Below are positions 36,470 through 43,414 of a DNA stretch of 44,380 nucleotides, in pieces. Source of the stretch: Prosthecobacter sp. (lineage in GTDB: Bacteria > Verrucomicrobiota > Verrucomicrobiia > Verrucomicrobiales > Verrucomicrobiaceae); NCBI RefSeq assembly GCF_029946185.1, contig NZ_JAQSEA010000052.1:24038-68417 (forward strand), read 5' to 3'. Within the stretch, counting starts at the first letter, position 1; each line of letters begins with the position of its first letter. The position numbers and the translations under genes are program-made. The notes under the pieces were generated by a model, which was not told where the DNA came from, ran no database searches, and worked only from the letters and a program-made list of their open reading frames with translations.

Positions 36470-36572
36470 GACAAAGGAATGGAGGGCAAAAGAATGACTG
36501 ATTTTTTCAATCAGCATTCAAAAGTCTTGGGTTCAGAAGATCGGCATTCCTTTGCCAACTCATTCCTTTGTC
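36470..36572. repeat. 103-bp inverted-repeat element (AAAGGAATG family)
   Basis: GACAAAGGAATG (36470-36481) and its exact inverse CATTCCTTTGTC (36561-36572) bound the element. A second inner pair, GGCAAAAGAATG and CATTCCTTTGCC, extends the inverted repeat to about 27 bases per arm. An internal hairpin CTGATT/AATCAG lies between. It is in the gap 36421-36716, which otherwise holds nothing I can support. Confidence 0.7.
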
Positions 36573-36716
36573 TAATGGAAGCCTGCCGATGTTCTGGCAA
36601 CCACCGCCGCACTTTGGCGCTGGACAGCCCGCACACGTTCGTCTCCAATGCCGCTCCACCGGCCACACAGGCCGCCGTGATTTCCGTCAACGCAAACCCA
36701 CCACCACACTCACACC

Positions 36717-37580
36717 ATGGGCAAAATCCAATTCGGTTCTCAAGTCTATACCTGGTTCATGCAGGGCACCGGCAAAGGCTACGACAACAAGCTCGACCAC
36801 ATGATCAAGGTCGCCTCAGAAGCAGGCTTCACCGGCATCGAACCCATGGTGCTGGAAATCTCCGAGAGCGCCCTCGGATGCGGCAAGTACTGGCTCGGCG
36901 ACTTCTGCGATCCCCTTAAGCTCAAGGACGTCCTGCAGCAGCACAACATGCAGCTCGCCGGACTCGCCCTCGTCTGCGCCTGGGATGGCGAAACCGAAGC
37001 GCCCAATGAAAAGGCAGCCGCTGATTTCACCCTCGATTTCCTCAAGCACTTCCCCGGCTCCATGCTCGGCACGGTGACCCTGCCAAGCGGTCGCAAAGAC
37101 AACCTGCAGAGCCGCCGACTCAACATCGCCAAGAATGTCAACGCCGTCTCCAAGCGCGCCGCCGATCTCGGCCTCAAGTGCTCCTACCATCCGAACTCCC
37201 CGCCCGCATCCCTCGTCCGCACGCAGGAAGATTACGACGTCGTCCTCAGCAGCCTCGACCCCAAAGTCACCGGCTGGACCCCAGACGTAGGCCACATCAT
37301 TCGCGGCGGCATGGACGTCATCGCCACCCTCAACAAGTGGCAGCACCTGGTGAACCACATCCATTACAAGGACTTCTCCGGCAACGGCGCTGAGCCATGG
37401 GCCCAAATGGGCACAGGCAAGCTCGACTTCCACAAGATCACCGAATGGCTCGTCGCCCGCGACTACTCCGGCTGGATCATCTGCGAAGACGAAGCCCACT
37501 GCGCCGTCGAAGACCCCGATGGCGTCACCATGCAGAACGGCGAATGGTGCAAGACCAACTTGCATCCGATCGTGGCGTAA
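36717..37580 (+). CDS. Sugar phosphate isomerase/epimerase (AP-endonuclease family 2 TIM barrel)
   Basis: The 287-residue protein is of the IolE/hydroxypyruvate-isomerase-like xylose-isomerase-type barrel family. Metal-ligand regions are visible in GFTGIEPMVLEI (Glu), LKCSYHPNSP (His), TGWTPDVGHIIRGG (Asp, His), VNHIHYKDFSGNG (His) and GWIICEDEAH (Glu). No signal peptide, so it is probably cytosolic. It is transcribed alone and ends with a good terminator. Family members in PVC bacteria often act with Gfo/Idh/MocA oxidoreductases on sugars or inositols; the substrate here is unknown. Confidence 0.9.
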   Translation: MGKIQFGSQVYTWFMQGTGKGYDNKLDHMIKVASEAGFTGIEPMVLEISESALGCGKYWLGDFCDPLKLKDVLQQHNMQLAGLALVCAWDGETEAPNEKAAADFTLDFLKHFPGSMLGTVTLPSGRKDNLQSRRLNIAKNVNAVSKRAADLGLKCSYHPNSPPASLVRTQEDYDVVLSSLDPKVTGWTPDVGHIIRGGMDVIATLNKWQHLVNHIHYKDFSGNGAEPWAQMGTGKLDFHKITEWLVARDYSGWIICEDEAHCAVEDPDGVTMQNGEWCKTNLHPIVA

Positions 37581-37605
37581 GGGCTGCGGAAAGCTGATTT
37601 AGAAG

Positions 37606-37641
37606 ACGCCATCTTCCGTGAGGGAGGTGGCGTTTTTGTTT
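37606..37641 (+). terminator. Rho-independent terminator after the isomerase gene
   Basis: ACGCCATCTTCC (37606-37617), loop GTGA, then GGGAGGTGGCGT (37622-37633) pairs over 12 positions with two G-U pairs, followed by TTTTGTTT. Confidence 0.85.
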
Positions 37642-37829
37642 CTCGCCGCATGCCCATGGATGATGGATAAATGCGCTCGGCTGGACAGCGTTGAACGCTG
37701 TTGAGTTACTGTTTTCCGACCAAGTCCATGGCGTGAAATAGCTCATAACTGGCAAGCAAGCGTGATGAAAACCCGTGTTGAAGCCTTCAGCAATATGCCG
37801 GAAGCTTTTGGCACCAAAGCAAATTCGAT

Positions 37830-38492
37830 ATGGTAATGCCAGCGGACGAATCCTATCAAAAAACGAAGCGCCTGAAGCAGGAAGGCACGCCATTGCTGCG
37901 GCCATTCCATGAAATGGCCGAGTGGATCACCGAAGAGCACAAGGTACCCGTGTTGAATGTCATTTATAAATTTGATGCTCTGATTCGTCGTCCACGAATT
38001 GAGGTTATCGTGGAGACTGAAGCTCAATTGAGCAAGCTGCGCACCGGCAGATTCAGTTTTTCCACCTCGATCAACGAACGCCGTGCGAGTGAGCAGTTCA
38101 CTCTTCTTCTGACGGAATGCGGCCTGCCAAATTTCCGCACAAAGGATCTGTTTGTGATCTTTTCTGCATTCGAACCTATTGCGCGGATAGATGTGTTGTA
38201 CCAACTTTCAGAGGAAATGCTCGATCAGTTCAGGCAACAGCTTAAGCACGAAGCGCTCTGGAAGATCGTTGTCGGGATTGGCCAGGTGATATTCTTTTTC
38301 TACACGGCAAAGCAGATGTCTGAGTGGGAACATTCGTGCCTGCGCGATGAGTGGACCAGGCAGATAAACTCACTCATTCAACCATTCGATGAGTTTGGCT
38401 ACTTCGGACTGCGTCCGCTCAACTTGATTCTCGATTCCAAGGAGAACCTCGACCAAACCTACGGCGGGAGTTTGTTTTACTACTTCAGGTGA
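37830..38492 (+). CDS. Hypothetical protein, no family recognised
   Basis: The 220-residue protein starts at the ATG at 37830 or 37836. It is lower in GC than most genes around it and has no signal peptide. It mixes charged helices (DQFRQQLKHEALWKIVVG) with an aromatic hydrophobic stretch (IGQVIFFFYTA, about 150-162) too short and isolated to call a membrane anchor with confidence. The C terminus is FGLRPLNLILDSKENLD.. ending YFR. No catalytic motif is visible. Its base composition, with a mobile-type repeat just downstream, suggests recent acquisition. Confidence 0.6.
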   Translation: MVMPADESYQKTKRLKQEGTPLLRPFHEMAEWITEEHKVPVLNVIYKFDALIRRPRIEVIVETEAQLSKLRTGRFSFSTSINERRASEQFTLLLTECGLPNFRTKDLFVIFSAFEPIARIDVLYQLSEEMLDQFRQQLKHEALWKIVVGIGQVIFFFYTAKQMSEWEHSCLRDEWTRQINSLIQPFDEFGYFGLRPLNLILDSKENLDQTYGGSLFYYFR

Positions 38493-38510
38493 GCTCGAAT
38501 GATGTAAAAG

Positions 38511-38790
38511 ATGCCGGGCATGAATGGCACTCGGTTAAGGGCATCCATCGTGGATCTTGGAAGTCTGCGGACGCTGGGTGGCGGAGGAGGAGGAGCGTCG
38601 AGGGCGCTGCTGGCGGACGCGGTTTGTGTAGAAGGCGCTGGGTTTGCTGCCCGGAGGGCTGTGCGGTAACCCAGGGCTTGCTCGTTCCTCGCCGCGCCCT
38701 GGGCTGAGTCCGCCGCACCTTTGGTGCTGAGAGCCTGGCGGCAATGCGGACGAAACATGCCCTTAACCGAGTGCCATTCATGCCGGGCAT
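38511..38790. mobile_element. 280-bp non-coding element with 34-bp terminal inverted repeats
   Basis: The left end (38511-38544) and the inverse of the right end (38757-38790) match at 33 of 34 bases. The outer 11 bases are ATGCCGGGCAT at both ends and the inner part includes GAATGGCACTCGGTTAAGG. Inside are further hairpins: CCCAGGGC/GCCCTGGG (38670-38703) and GCACC-TTT-GGTGC (38715-38727). No transposase gene and no clear target duplication. It is a non-autonomous element or REP-type cassette. It fills most of the gap 38493-38841. Confidence 0.8.
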
Positions 38791-38841
38791 TTTGCCAGGA
38801 TTGGCACCTGGCGCAATTACCTATCGACGCCCGTTGAGGAG

Positions 38842-39267
38842 TCACACATGGATCCCCTTGTAGCGCTCAATGAAGGCTGACGGCGTGATCGGCTGCGGTT
38901 TGTATCCGGCGTTGGCCAGCGGGGTGAAATGATGGTCCTCGGTAATCACGTAATCGGCCTGGGCAGCGATGGCGCAGTCGGTGAAGGCGTTGTCATCGGG
39001 ATCGCTGCCGATCACGTGAAACTGAAAGTGGGGGTTCACCCGGATCAGGTTGCCCGTGGTCACGTCGATCAACTCCATCAGCAACTCCAGCTTTGTCCAG
39101 GCTCCGGCCCCTGCGGATGCCGTGACGATCTCCTTGTACTCCGCAAGGATGCGGTTCGAGATGGCCCATTGCAACCTGCCAGCCACCACGGCGTCCAAGA
39201 TCGGAAAATAGCGATGCCTTGGCACGCGGCCTTGAATCAGCGTGTTGGTGTCGATGCAGATGATCAT
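38842..39267 (-). CDS. PIN-domain toxin (putative TA toxin, PIN family)
   Basis: The 141-residue PIN protein has its acidic residues in CIDTNTLIQG (D6), SNRILAEYKEIV (Glu), IGSDPDDNAFTDCAIAA (Asp cluster) and ADYVITEDHHF (Asp). It resembles the toxin-component PIN family PF13470 more than classical VapC. Predicted metal-dependent RNase. Its start overlaps the stop of the small upstream gene by 4 bases, the usual coupling of antitoxin and toxin. Confidence 0.87.
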   Translation of the reverse strand: MIICIDTNTLIQGRVPRHRYFPILDAVVAGRLQWAISNRILAEYKEIVTASAGAGAWTKLELLMELIDVTTGNLIRVNPHFQFHVIGSDPDDNAFTDCAIAAQADYVITEDHHFTPLANAGYKPQPITPSAFIERYKGIHV

Positions 39268-39500
39268 ACCGCTGCGTGGCGGGCACGATACCTGCGCACC
39301 AGATCAGGCACCTGATCGAGCTTGCCCGCTTCCTGTTCCACTGTCGCATCCTGTTGAATCTCCTGCCACAGCCGATCCTTGGCCGCCGAGAGCCAGATTT
39401 CGTGCAACAACAGCACGTCCGTCTCAGGCGCGGACTGGATGCGCTGAATCATCTGCTGCCGAAGGTCTTTCGGAACGGGCTGAGTGATCGTGTTGCTCAT
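39264..39500 (-). CDS. Putative antitoxin paired with the PIN toxin
   Basis: From the ATG at 39500 (MSNTITQPVPKDLRQQMIQ) the protein has 78 residues. An in-frame Met at 39545 is less likely. It is mostly helical and charged, with EIWLSAAKDRLWQEIQQDA in the middle and an Arg-rich end (LVRRYRARHAAV). I do not recognise a DNA-binding fold, but position (first gene, 4-base overlap with the PIN toxin) and size make it the cognate antitoxin. Confidence 0.7.
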   Translation of the reverse strand: MSNTITQPVPKDLRQQMIQRIQSAPETDVLLLHEIWLSAAKDRLWQEIQQDATVEQEAGKLDQVPDLVRRYRARHAAV

Positions 39501-39617
39501 GGCATTGAATTTATCACTTGGATCATCTACGACAAGGGTGATCACGTGGATTTTGTGGAGCTAGACGCAGTCCGCAGGGCACAAGTCGGATCTTTGAGCA
39601 GCCGACCGCCTTTTGAA

Positions 39618-39692
39618 CAGGATTCACAAGATGACAGAATTAACAGGTTTTCCGGATCTGAAAATCCTGCATCATCTTGTTAATCCTGTCTT
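39618..39692. repeat. AATCCTGT-family repeat, locus 3 (core only)
   Basis: ACAGGATTCACAAGATGAC at the left, TTTTCCGGATCTGAAAATCC in the centre and CTTGTTAATCCTGTCTTC at the right give the same core as at 28171-28443, without the spacer module. It lies in the 551-base gap 39501-40051. The rest of that gap (39700-40051) holds no gene I can support; its last 30 bases are AT-rich and may be the promoter of the DUF3987-type gene. Confidence 0.7.
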
Positions 39693-40051
39693 CCCCACCC
39701 CGCGTCAGATGCAATTCGCATCCCCGCCCGGCTTCATCATACCATCAAATGACATTGACTTTCGCCGCATCAGTTCCACCTATGCAGCCATCCTTGGGTG
39801 GTTCGTCGTGAAGAACGCGTCAGCCTGAGGGGGACAGCGGAGCAGGCAGTGAAGAACTCTGACCTTCGCAACCAGCAGGACACCCCGGCAGCACGCCCGG
39901 TGGTCTGGCAACCAATCGCCACCACCGTCGCGCCCCCCCTGACGGCCGGTTCCTGCGCCCGCATCCGGCACGCCGCCGCGCCTTTCTGCGCCCCTGCGCA
40001 AACGCCTGCGATCAATCCTAACTTGAATACCACAACTTAATATATCTTAAC

Positions 40052-41533
40052 ATGAATTCCAACGACACGAACCACAGCGGCGGCGACTTCTTCCATACGA
40101 ACGATCTCCGCGCCCCAGGAGACCACCCATTCGGCGGCCCGCCGGCACAGCCCTCCTGCGCGGTGAGTGCAGCAAACCTCACAAATTCAACGCCTGGGTA
40201 TTCGCAGGCGACGAGCCACGACGATGAAAACTCCACAAACTCAACGCCTGGGCATTCGCGTGAGCATCCCATCCCAGAGGATTCCATCCCAGAGGATTCC
40301 ATCCTGGCGGACTATCGAAACTTTGTGCGTGGGGTTTCGGAGCTGCCGGATGCTCTCATCATCGCCCCCATCCTGGCCCTGTGTGGCAAGCTCCTCACCC
40401 CGCATGTGACACTGGACTTTGGCAGCCAGAAGCCGCTGACGATGTACAACTTCATCGCCACGCCCGCCGGGCTGCGCAAGAGCACCACCTTTGCCCCGGC
40501 GGATAAGATCGCCAGGAAGATCCTCATGAGTGACGATCTCATCGCGGGGAACGCGAGCGACTCCGCGCTGTTTGACACCTTTGAAAATCAGCCGCACCGG
40601 CTGCAGTTTGAGGATGAAGGGAACACCATCCTGCGGAGCTGGGAAACCAGCGCCTACGGGCGCGAGGTCTCCGCACGCTACCTGCGGCTCTACGATGGTT
40701 CACCCTGGAACCAGAACTTCAGGCGTGAATGCAAAAGCAGCGAGGATGGCAAGGCGGAGCGCTCCATCCCGCAGGCCACGCTGAGCCTCTGCATCGGCTC
40801 CACCTTTGGGGTGGCCAGGCTTTCACAACTGGAGGCCGGCAGCGGGCTGCGCCGCCGGTTTGGCTTTTACGTGGCCACCAAGCAGGCGCGGGACATCTGG
40901 TGGCCAGAGTCTTTGGAGAATGCCGAACTCGACCGCCTGGCCGACCTCTTTCAAAACCTGACGCACCTGAAGGGCAGTGTGGGAAAAGCCAGCCTCACCC
41001 GCGATGCCATGCAGTACTGGATCATGCTGCAAACGCGCAACCGCCAACGCTGCATGAGCATACCAGGATACACCAATGGAGATGAAAGCCTGCTTTCCAG
41101 CCTCAATGAATCCCCCATGCGCTGCCTGAAGCTGGCTGTCATCTTCCAGGCCTGCCGCTGGGCCAAGGACGACAGTCTCAAACCCTTCATCATCTCCGAT
41201 GACATGCTGGCCATGGCAGAGGCCCACCAGGATTCCTGCCTGGATGCCATGATGTACGTGGAAGGAGTAGGCAGACGTTGTCTGGTGAGCGACACCGCCG
41301 AATGGCTGATGGTGCAGATCTCCGGGGATCACCCCACCAACCCCGGCCAGAGCCGCGCCTCCTACACCAAGACGGAGCTCAGCCGCCGCTTTGCCGCCAA
41401 TCCTGGCCGACCCGGAGCACTCACCATCTCCCGCCTTTATGGCGAGATCATCCCCCACCTCATTGAGCAAGGCCGCTGCAAGCTGCTTTCCAAAAAGGGC
41501 AAGCTCGTGACTTACGAGTTCACGTGGGAATGA
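40052..41533 (+). CDS. DUF3987-type P-loop-like ATPase/primase-associated protein
   Basis: The 493-residue protein resembles DUF3987 proteins seen near phage and plasmid replication genes. It has an unusual P-loop TPAGLRKSTTFAPADKIAR (about 138-156; GxRKST rather than GxGKST). An acidic Walker B-like segment follows in RLQFEDEGNTILRSWE, then an insert/arginine region (IPQATLSLCIGSTFGVARL, SGLRRRFGFYVA). A C-terminal winged-helix-like part starts at about 410 (SYTKTELSRRFAANPGRPGALTI). The first 85 residues are low complexity and contain two translated copies of a DNA repeat (ANLTNSTPGYS and ENSTNSTPGHS). Inverse copies of that repeat lie after the stop. No replication or integrase genes accompany it. 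Function unproven. Confidence 0.72.
   Translation: MNSNDTNHSGGDFFHTNDLRAPGDHPFGGPPAQPSCAVSAANLTNSTPGYSQATSHDDENSTNSTPGHSREHPIPEDSIPEDSILADYRNFVRGVSELPDALIIAPILALCGKLLTPHVTLDFGSQKPLTMYNFIATPAGLRKSTTFAPADKIARKILMSDDLIAGNASDSALFDTFENQPHRLQFEDEGNTILRSWETSAYGREVSARYLRLYDGSPWNQNFRRECKSSEDGKAERSIPQATLSLCIGSTFGVARLSQLEAGSGLRRRFGFYVATKQARDIWWPESLENAELDRLADLFQNLTHLKGSVGKASLTRDAMQYWIMLQTRNRQRCMSIPGYTNGDESLLSSLNESPMRCLKLAVIFQACRWAKDDSLKPFIISDDMLAMAEAHQDSCLDAMMYVEGVGRRCLVSDTAEWLMVQISGDHPTNPGQSRASYTKTELSRRFAANPGRPGALTISRLYGEIIPHLIEQGRCKLLSKKGKLVTYEFTWE
40168..40205 (+). repeat. Repeat R1 inside the DUF3987 gene (38-bp arm)
   Basis: It starts TGCAGCAAACCTCACAAATT and ends ACGCCTGGGTATTCGC. Its exact 38-base inverse is R3 (41539-41577), just after the stop codon. 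R1 codes for part of the low-complexity N terminus. Confidence 0.85.
40231..40260 (+). repeat. Repeat R2 inside the DUF3987 gene
   Basis: A 30-base near copy of R1's right part (CACAAACTCAACGCCTGGGC.. then ATTCGCG), same orientation, 63 bases further on. Three or four changes from R1. Confidence 0.8.
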
Positions 41534-41538
41534 GCCTG

Positions 41539-41597
41539 CGCGAATACCCAGGCGTTGAATTTGTGAGGTTTGCTGCACTGTCTCACACGCCTGGGTA
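41539..41597 (-). repeat. Repeat R3 plus partial copy forming a hairpin after the DUF3987 gene
   Basis: 41539-41577 is the inverse of R1, identical over 38 bases. A partial forward copy follows (TCTCACACGCCTGGGTA, 41581-41597). The two fold into TACCCAGGCGT/ACGCCTGGGTA (11 bp; 41545-41555 with 41587-41597) with an inner GTGAG/CTCAC pair. It could serve as a 3' end structure. Confidence 0.85.
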
Positions 41598-41690
41598 AAA
41601 GCATCATGCGGGGGCGCGGGCCGGGGCTTCGATTCCCTGCCCCGCCTCCGCCTTTCGGTTTGCTCCGCTGCCACCGCGCAGCCTGTGCAC

Positions 41691-41728
41691 GCGTATACCC
41701 AGGCGTTGCGTTTGTGAGGTTTGTTGCA
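41691..41728 (-). repeat. Repeat R4
   Basis: Inverse-oriented 38-base copy with 4 differences from R1 (starts GCGTATACCCAGGCGTTGCG, ends TTTGTTGCA). With R3 it brackets about 110 bases of GC-rich sequence in which I see no gene. Confidence 0.8.
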
Positions 41729-41818
41729 TTGCCTCCACAGCGTTTCGGTGAAACAGGGGGAAACTCATATCCCACCGGCAGATCACGCCCCCAGTCGTTA
41801 GGATTCTCGACCACTCTC

Positions 41819-41980
41819 ATGAACGAATTTCTTCAGCCTACAGCCACCATCGACAGCACCCATGCCTGCATCGTGGCCGCAGCGCCGGAGATTGTCGGCG
41901 AGAGCACGCACGATGAGGTGTTAGGGCGTGCTTGCAGAAGTACGATGGGCACTCCTGCCCGTCGGCCAGCGGCACCGTGA
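41819..41980 (+). pseudogene. Truncated 5' fragment of a transglutaminase-like protein gene
   Basis: From the ATG at 41819 the frame gives MNEFLQPTATIDSTHACIV.. then EIVGESTHDEVLGRACR. This matches the usual N terminus of bacterial transglutaminase-like proteins (Leu-x-Pro-Thr, Ile-Asp-Ser, a helix, then a Thr/Ser-Asp before the domain). At 41940 it runs into the 32-bp terminal repeat of a non-coding element. The last residues are element-encoded and a stop follows at 41980. The Cys-His-Asp core of the enzyme is absent, and none is seen beyond the element, where the minus-strand Lrp-type gene ends. It is a remnant. Confidence 0.6.
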
Positions 41981-42171
41981 GAGCCTGATGACTCACGAGC
42001 AAGCTTGCGCCGCCACAGCGGCAGCACCGAGAGAGCCCTGTGCCTCACGAACAAGCCTGCGCCGCCACCGCAGCCACCTCGGCACCGGCTCGTGCAGCAA
42101 GCTTGAGGATCAATCGTGGGCACCGGGAGCCAGCGGTAGCGCTGGCCGACGGGCAGGAGTGCCCATCGTAC
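41940..42171. mobile_element. 232-bp non-coding element with 32-bp perfect terminal inverted repeats (family T2, copy 2)
   Basis: 41940-41971 and 42140-42171 are exact inverse copies over 32 bases: GTACGATGGGCACTCCTGCC, then CGTCGGCCAGCG. The interior has repeated GCCGCCAC and CTCACGA motifs but no ORF. The first 14 bases match the ends of the smaller element at 25166-25295. It interrupts the transglutaminase-like fragment. Confidence 0.85.
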
Positions 42172-42187
42172 GGCAGGCACCGACACC

Positions 42188-43312
42188 TCACACCACCGGA
42201 CCCGCCACGTCCTTCCACTTCGCGTGCCATTCATTGAAGACGATCGGTGAGATTTCGCTGGGCTTGATCTCGCTGCGTCCGCCCCAGAAGACGTTCGTGT
42301 ATTCCAGCGGGATGCCGACATCTGCCAGATGCTTGTCGATGGCGGCTTTGTGAATGAGCACCATGTCTTTGTCCGTGCCGTGGATGACGCCCATGATGTT
42401 CACATTGGCAAAGCGGTCGCCGCCTTCGCGCCAGTAGGCGTGGGTCATGATGGTGTGGCGGCCCACTTCCCCACCGGCGCGTTCTTCCATGCCCTTCGGC
42501 ACCTTCCAGTGGAAGAGGGCATTGAAGCGCGTCACGCGCACGCCCGTGGCGCTGGGTTTGACGTGCTCCAGGAAGGTCGAAAAGCGGCCGATGACGCCTT
42601 TTTGATCGAGACGCCTGGCGACTTCGCAGAATTTTTCCAGCGAGACCCCAGCGGCCTCGGCGCGGCCTTCCCAGGGGTTTGCGCCGATCTCCTCGATGCT
42701 CAAATCCCCCTTTAAATGCAGCAGCACGTTCCATTCTTCGGCATCGAGTTCAGCGATGTTGGTGGTCATCATCGCGGCGGGCACATCGGCCTTTTCGCCG
42801 GGCTCCATCGTCTTGCGGCGCACATGGCCCACGCCGAGGGCGAAGATGCCGTGTGCCTGCATGGTGTAGTAGCTTTCGGCACCAATGAGACGCGCCAGCA
42901 CATCGCAATGCTGGTTGATGTCGTAGCCCTGCGGGACTTTTAGGGTGGTCCACAGGCGGTAGTCGCTGCCGCTGACTTCGCGGTCCGTGGAGCGCAGCAC
43001 CACGTGGCCGCTGAAGGGGTCCTGCTTGAAAAGGAACTCAAAGGCGGCCTCCAGCTTTTCCGTCGGCACTTTCCAGGCCACCAGAGCGCCTTCAGCGAGC
43101 TTGTTCGCCAGCAGCGTCTGGCGTACGCGGCGGATCACCCCGGCCTTCAGCATCGCTTGAATGCGCTCCACCACGGTCTCCAGCGGCAGGCCGCTCAGGG
43201 TCGCGATGTCCTGAAAAGGAGTGGGGGTGAAGCCTTTGATGCGGTCCTCGCTCACGGCGAGGATTTGCGAATTGATCGGGTCGGTGTGTTCGGTGGGGAG
43301 GGCGTCGGACAT
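42188..43312 (-). CDS. Fused AhbA/AhbB (NirD/NirL)-like Lrp/AsnC family protein, probable siroheme decarboxylase
   Basis: The start is set at MSDALPTEHTDPIN (ATG 43312), giving 374 residues. A longer open frame to 43843 is antisense to the DciA gene and rejected. Two tandem units each have an Lrp-type helix-turn-helix and a RAM-like domain. Unit 1 (about 15-185) has GVIRRVRQTLLANKL, LVAWKVP and GSDYRLWTTLKVP. Unit 2 (about 200-372) has GVIGRFSTFLEHVKP, ALFHWKVPKGMEERAGGEV and IMTHAYWREG..NVNIMGVIHG. This two-unit pattern fits AhbA-AhbB/NirD-NirL, which decarboxylate siroheme in siroheme-dependent heme or heme d1 synthesis. A CbiX-type chelatase gene lies nearby. A plain Lrp-family regulator is the alternative. 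Confidence 0.75.
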   Translation of the reverse strand: MSDALPTEHTDPINSQILAVSEDRIKGFTPTPFQDIATLSGLPLETVVERIQAMLKAGVIRRVRQTLLANKLAEGALVAWKVPTEKLEAAFEFLFKQDPFSGHVVLRSTDREVSGSDYRLWTTLKVPQGYDINQHCDVLARLIGAESYYTMQAHGIFALGVGHVRRKTMEPGEKADVPAAMMTTNIAELDAEEWNVLLHLKGDLSIEEIGANPWEGRAEAAGVSLEKFCEVARRLDQKGVIGRFSTFLEHVKPSATGVRVTRFNALFHWKVPKGMEERAGGEVGRHTIMTHAYWREGGDRFANVNIMGVIHGTDKDMVLIHKAAIDKHLADVGIPLEYTNVFWGGRSEIKPSEISPIVFNEWHAKWKDVAGPVV

Positions 43313-43414
43313 GATTGGAAATTGGGAGGGAGGCATTTTTACCAACGGCCCGGAGAAATGCGAGATTTCAAATTTGTGATTTAGCACCCGCCAATTGCCG
43401 TCTAGCATGCGCCC

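Noticed and set aside
37764-37835. 23-codon frame before the unknown 220-residue gene
   Set aside because: Too short, no ribosome site, and no similarity that I can recognise; overlap with the next ATG could be chance.
38485-38845. Frames across the 280-bp element
   Set aside because: Both strands give only Arg/Pro/Ser-rich translations produced by the palindromic sequence.
39798-40040. 80-codon frame upstream of the DUF3987 gene
   Set aside because: Composition is proline/alanine/threonine-rich without domain features; not supported as a gene.
41625-41650. Possible tRNA T-arm (GCTTCGATTCC)
   Set aside because: The T-stem does not pair in the standard way, and no acceptor, D or anticodon stems are found upstream.
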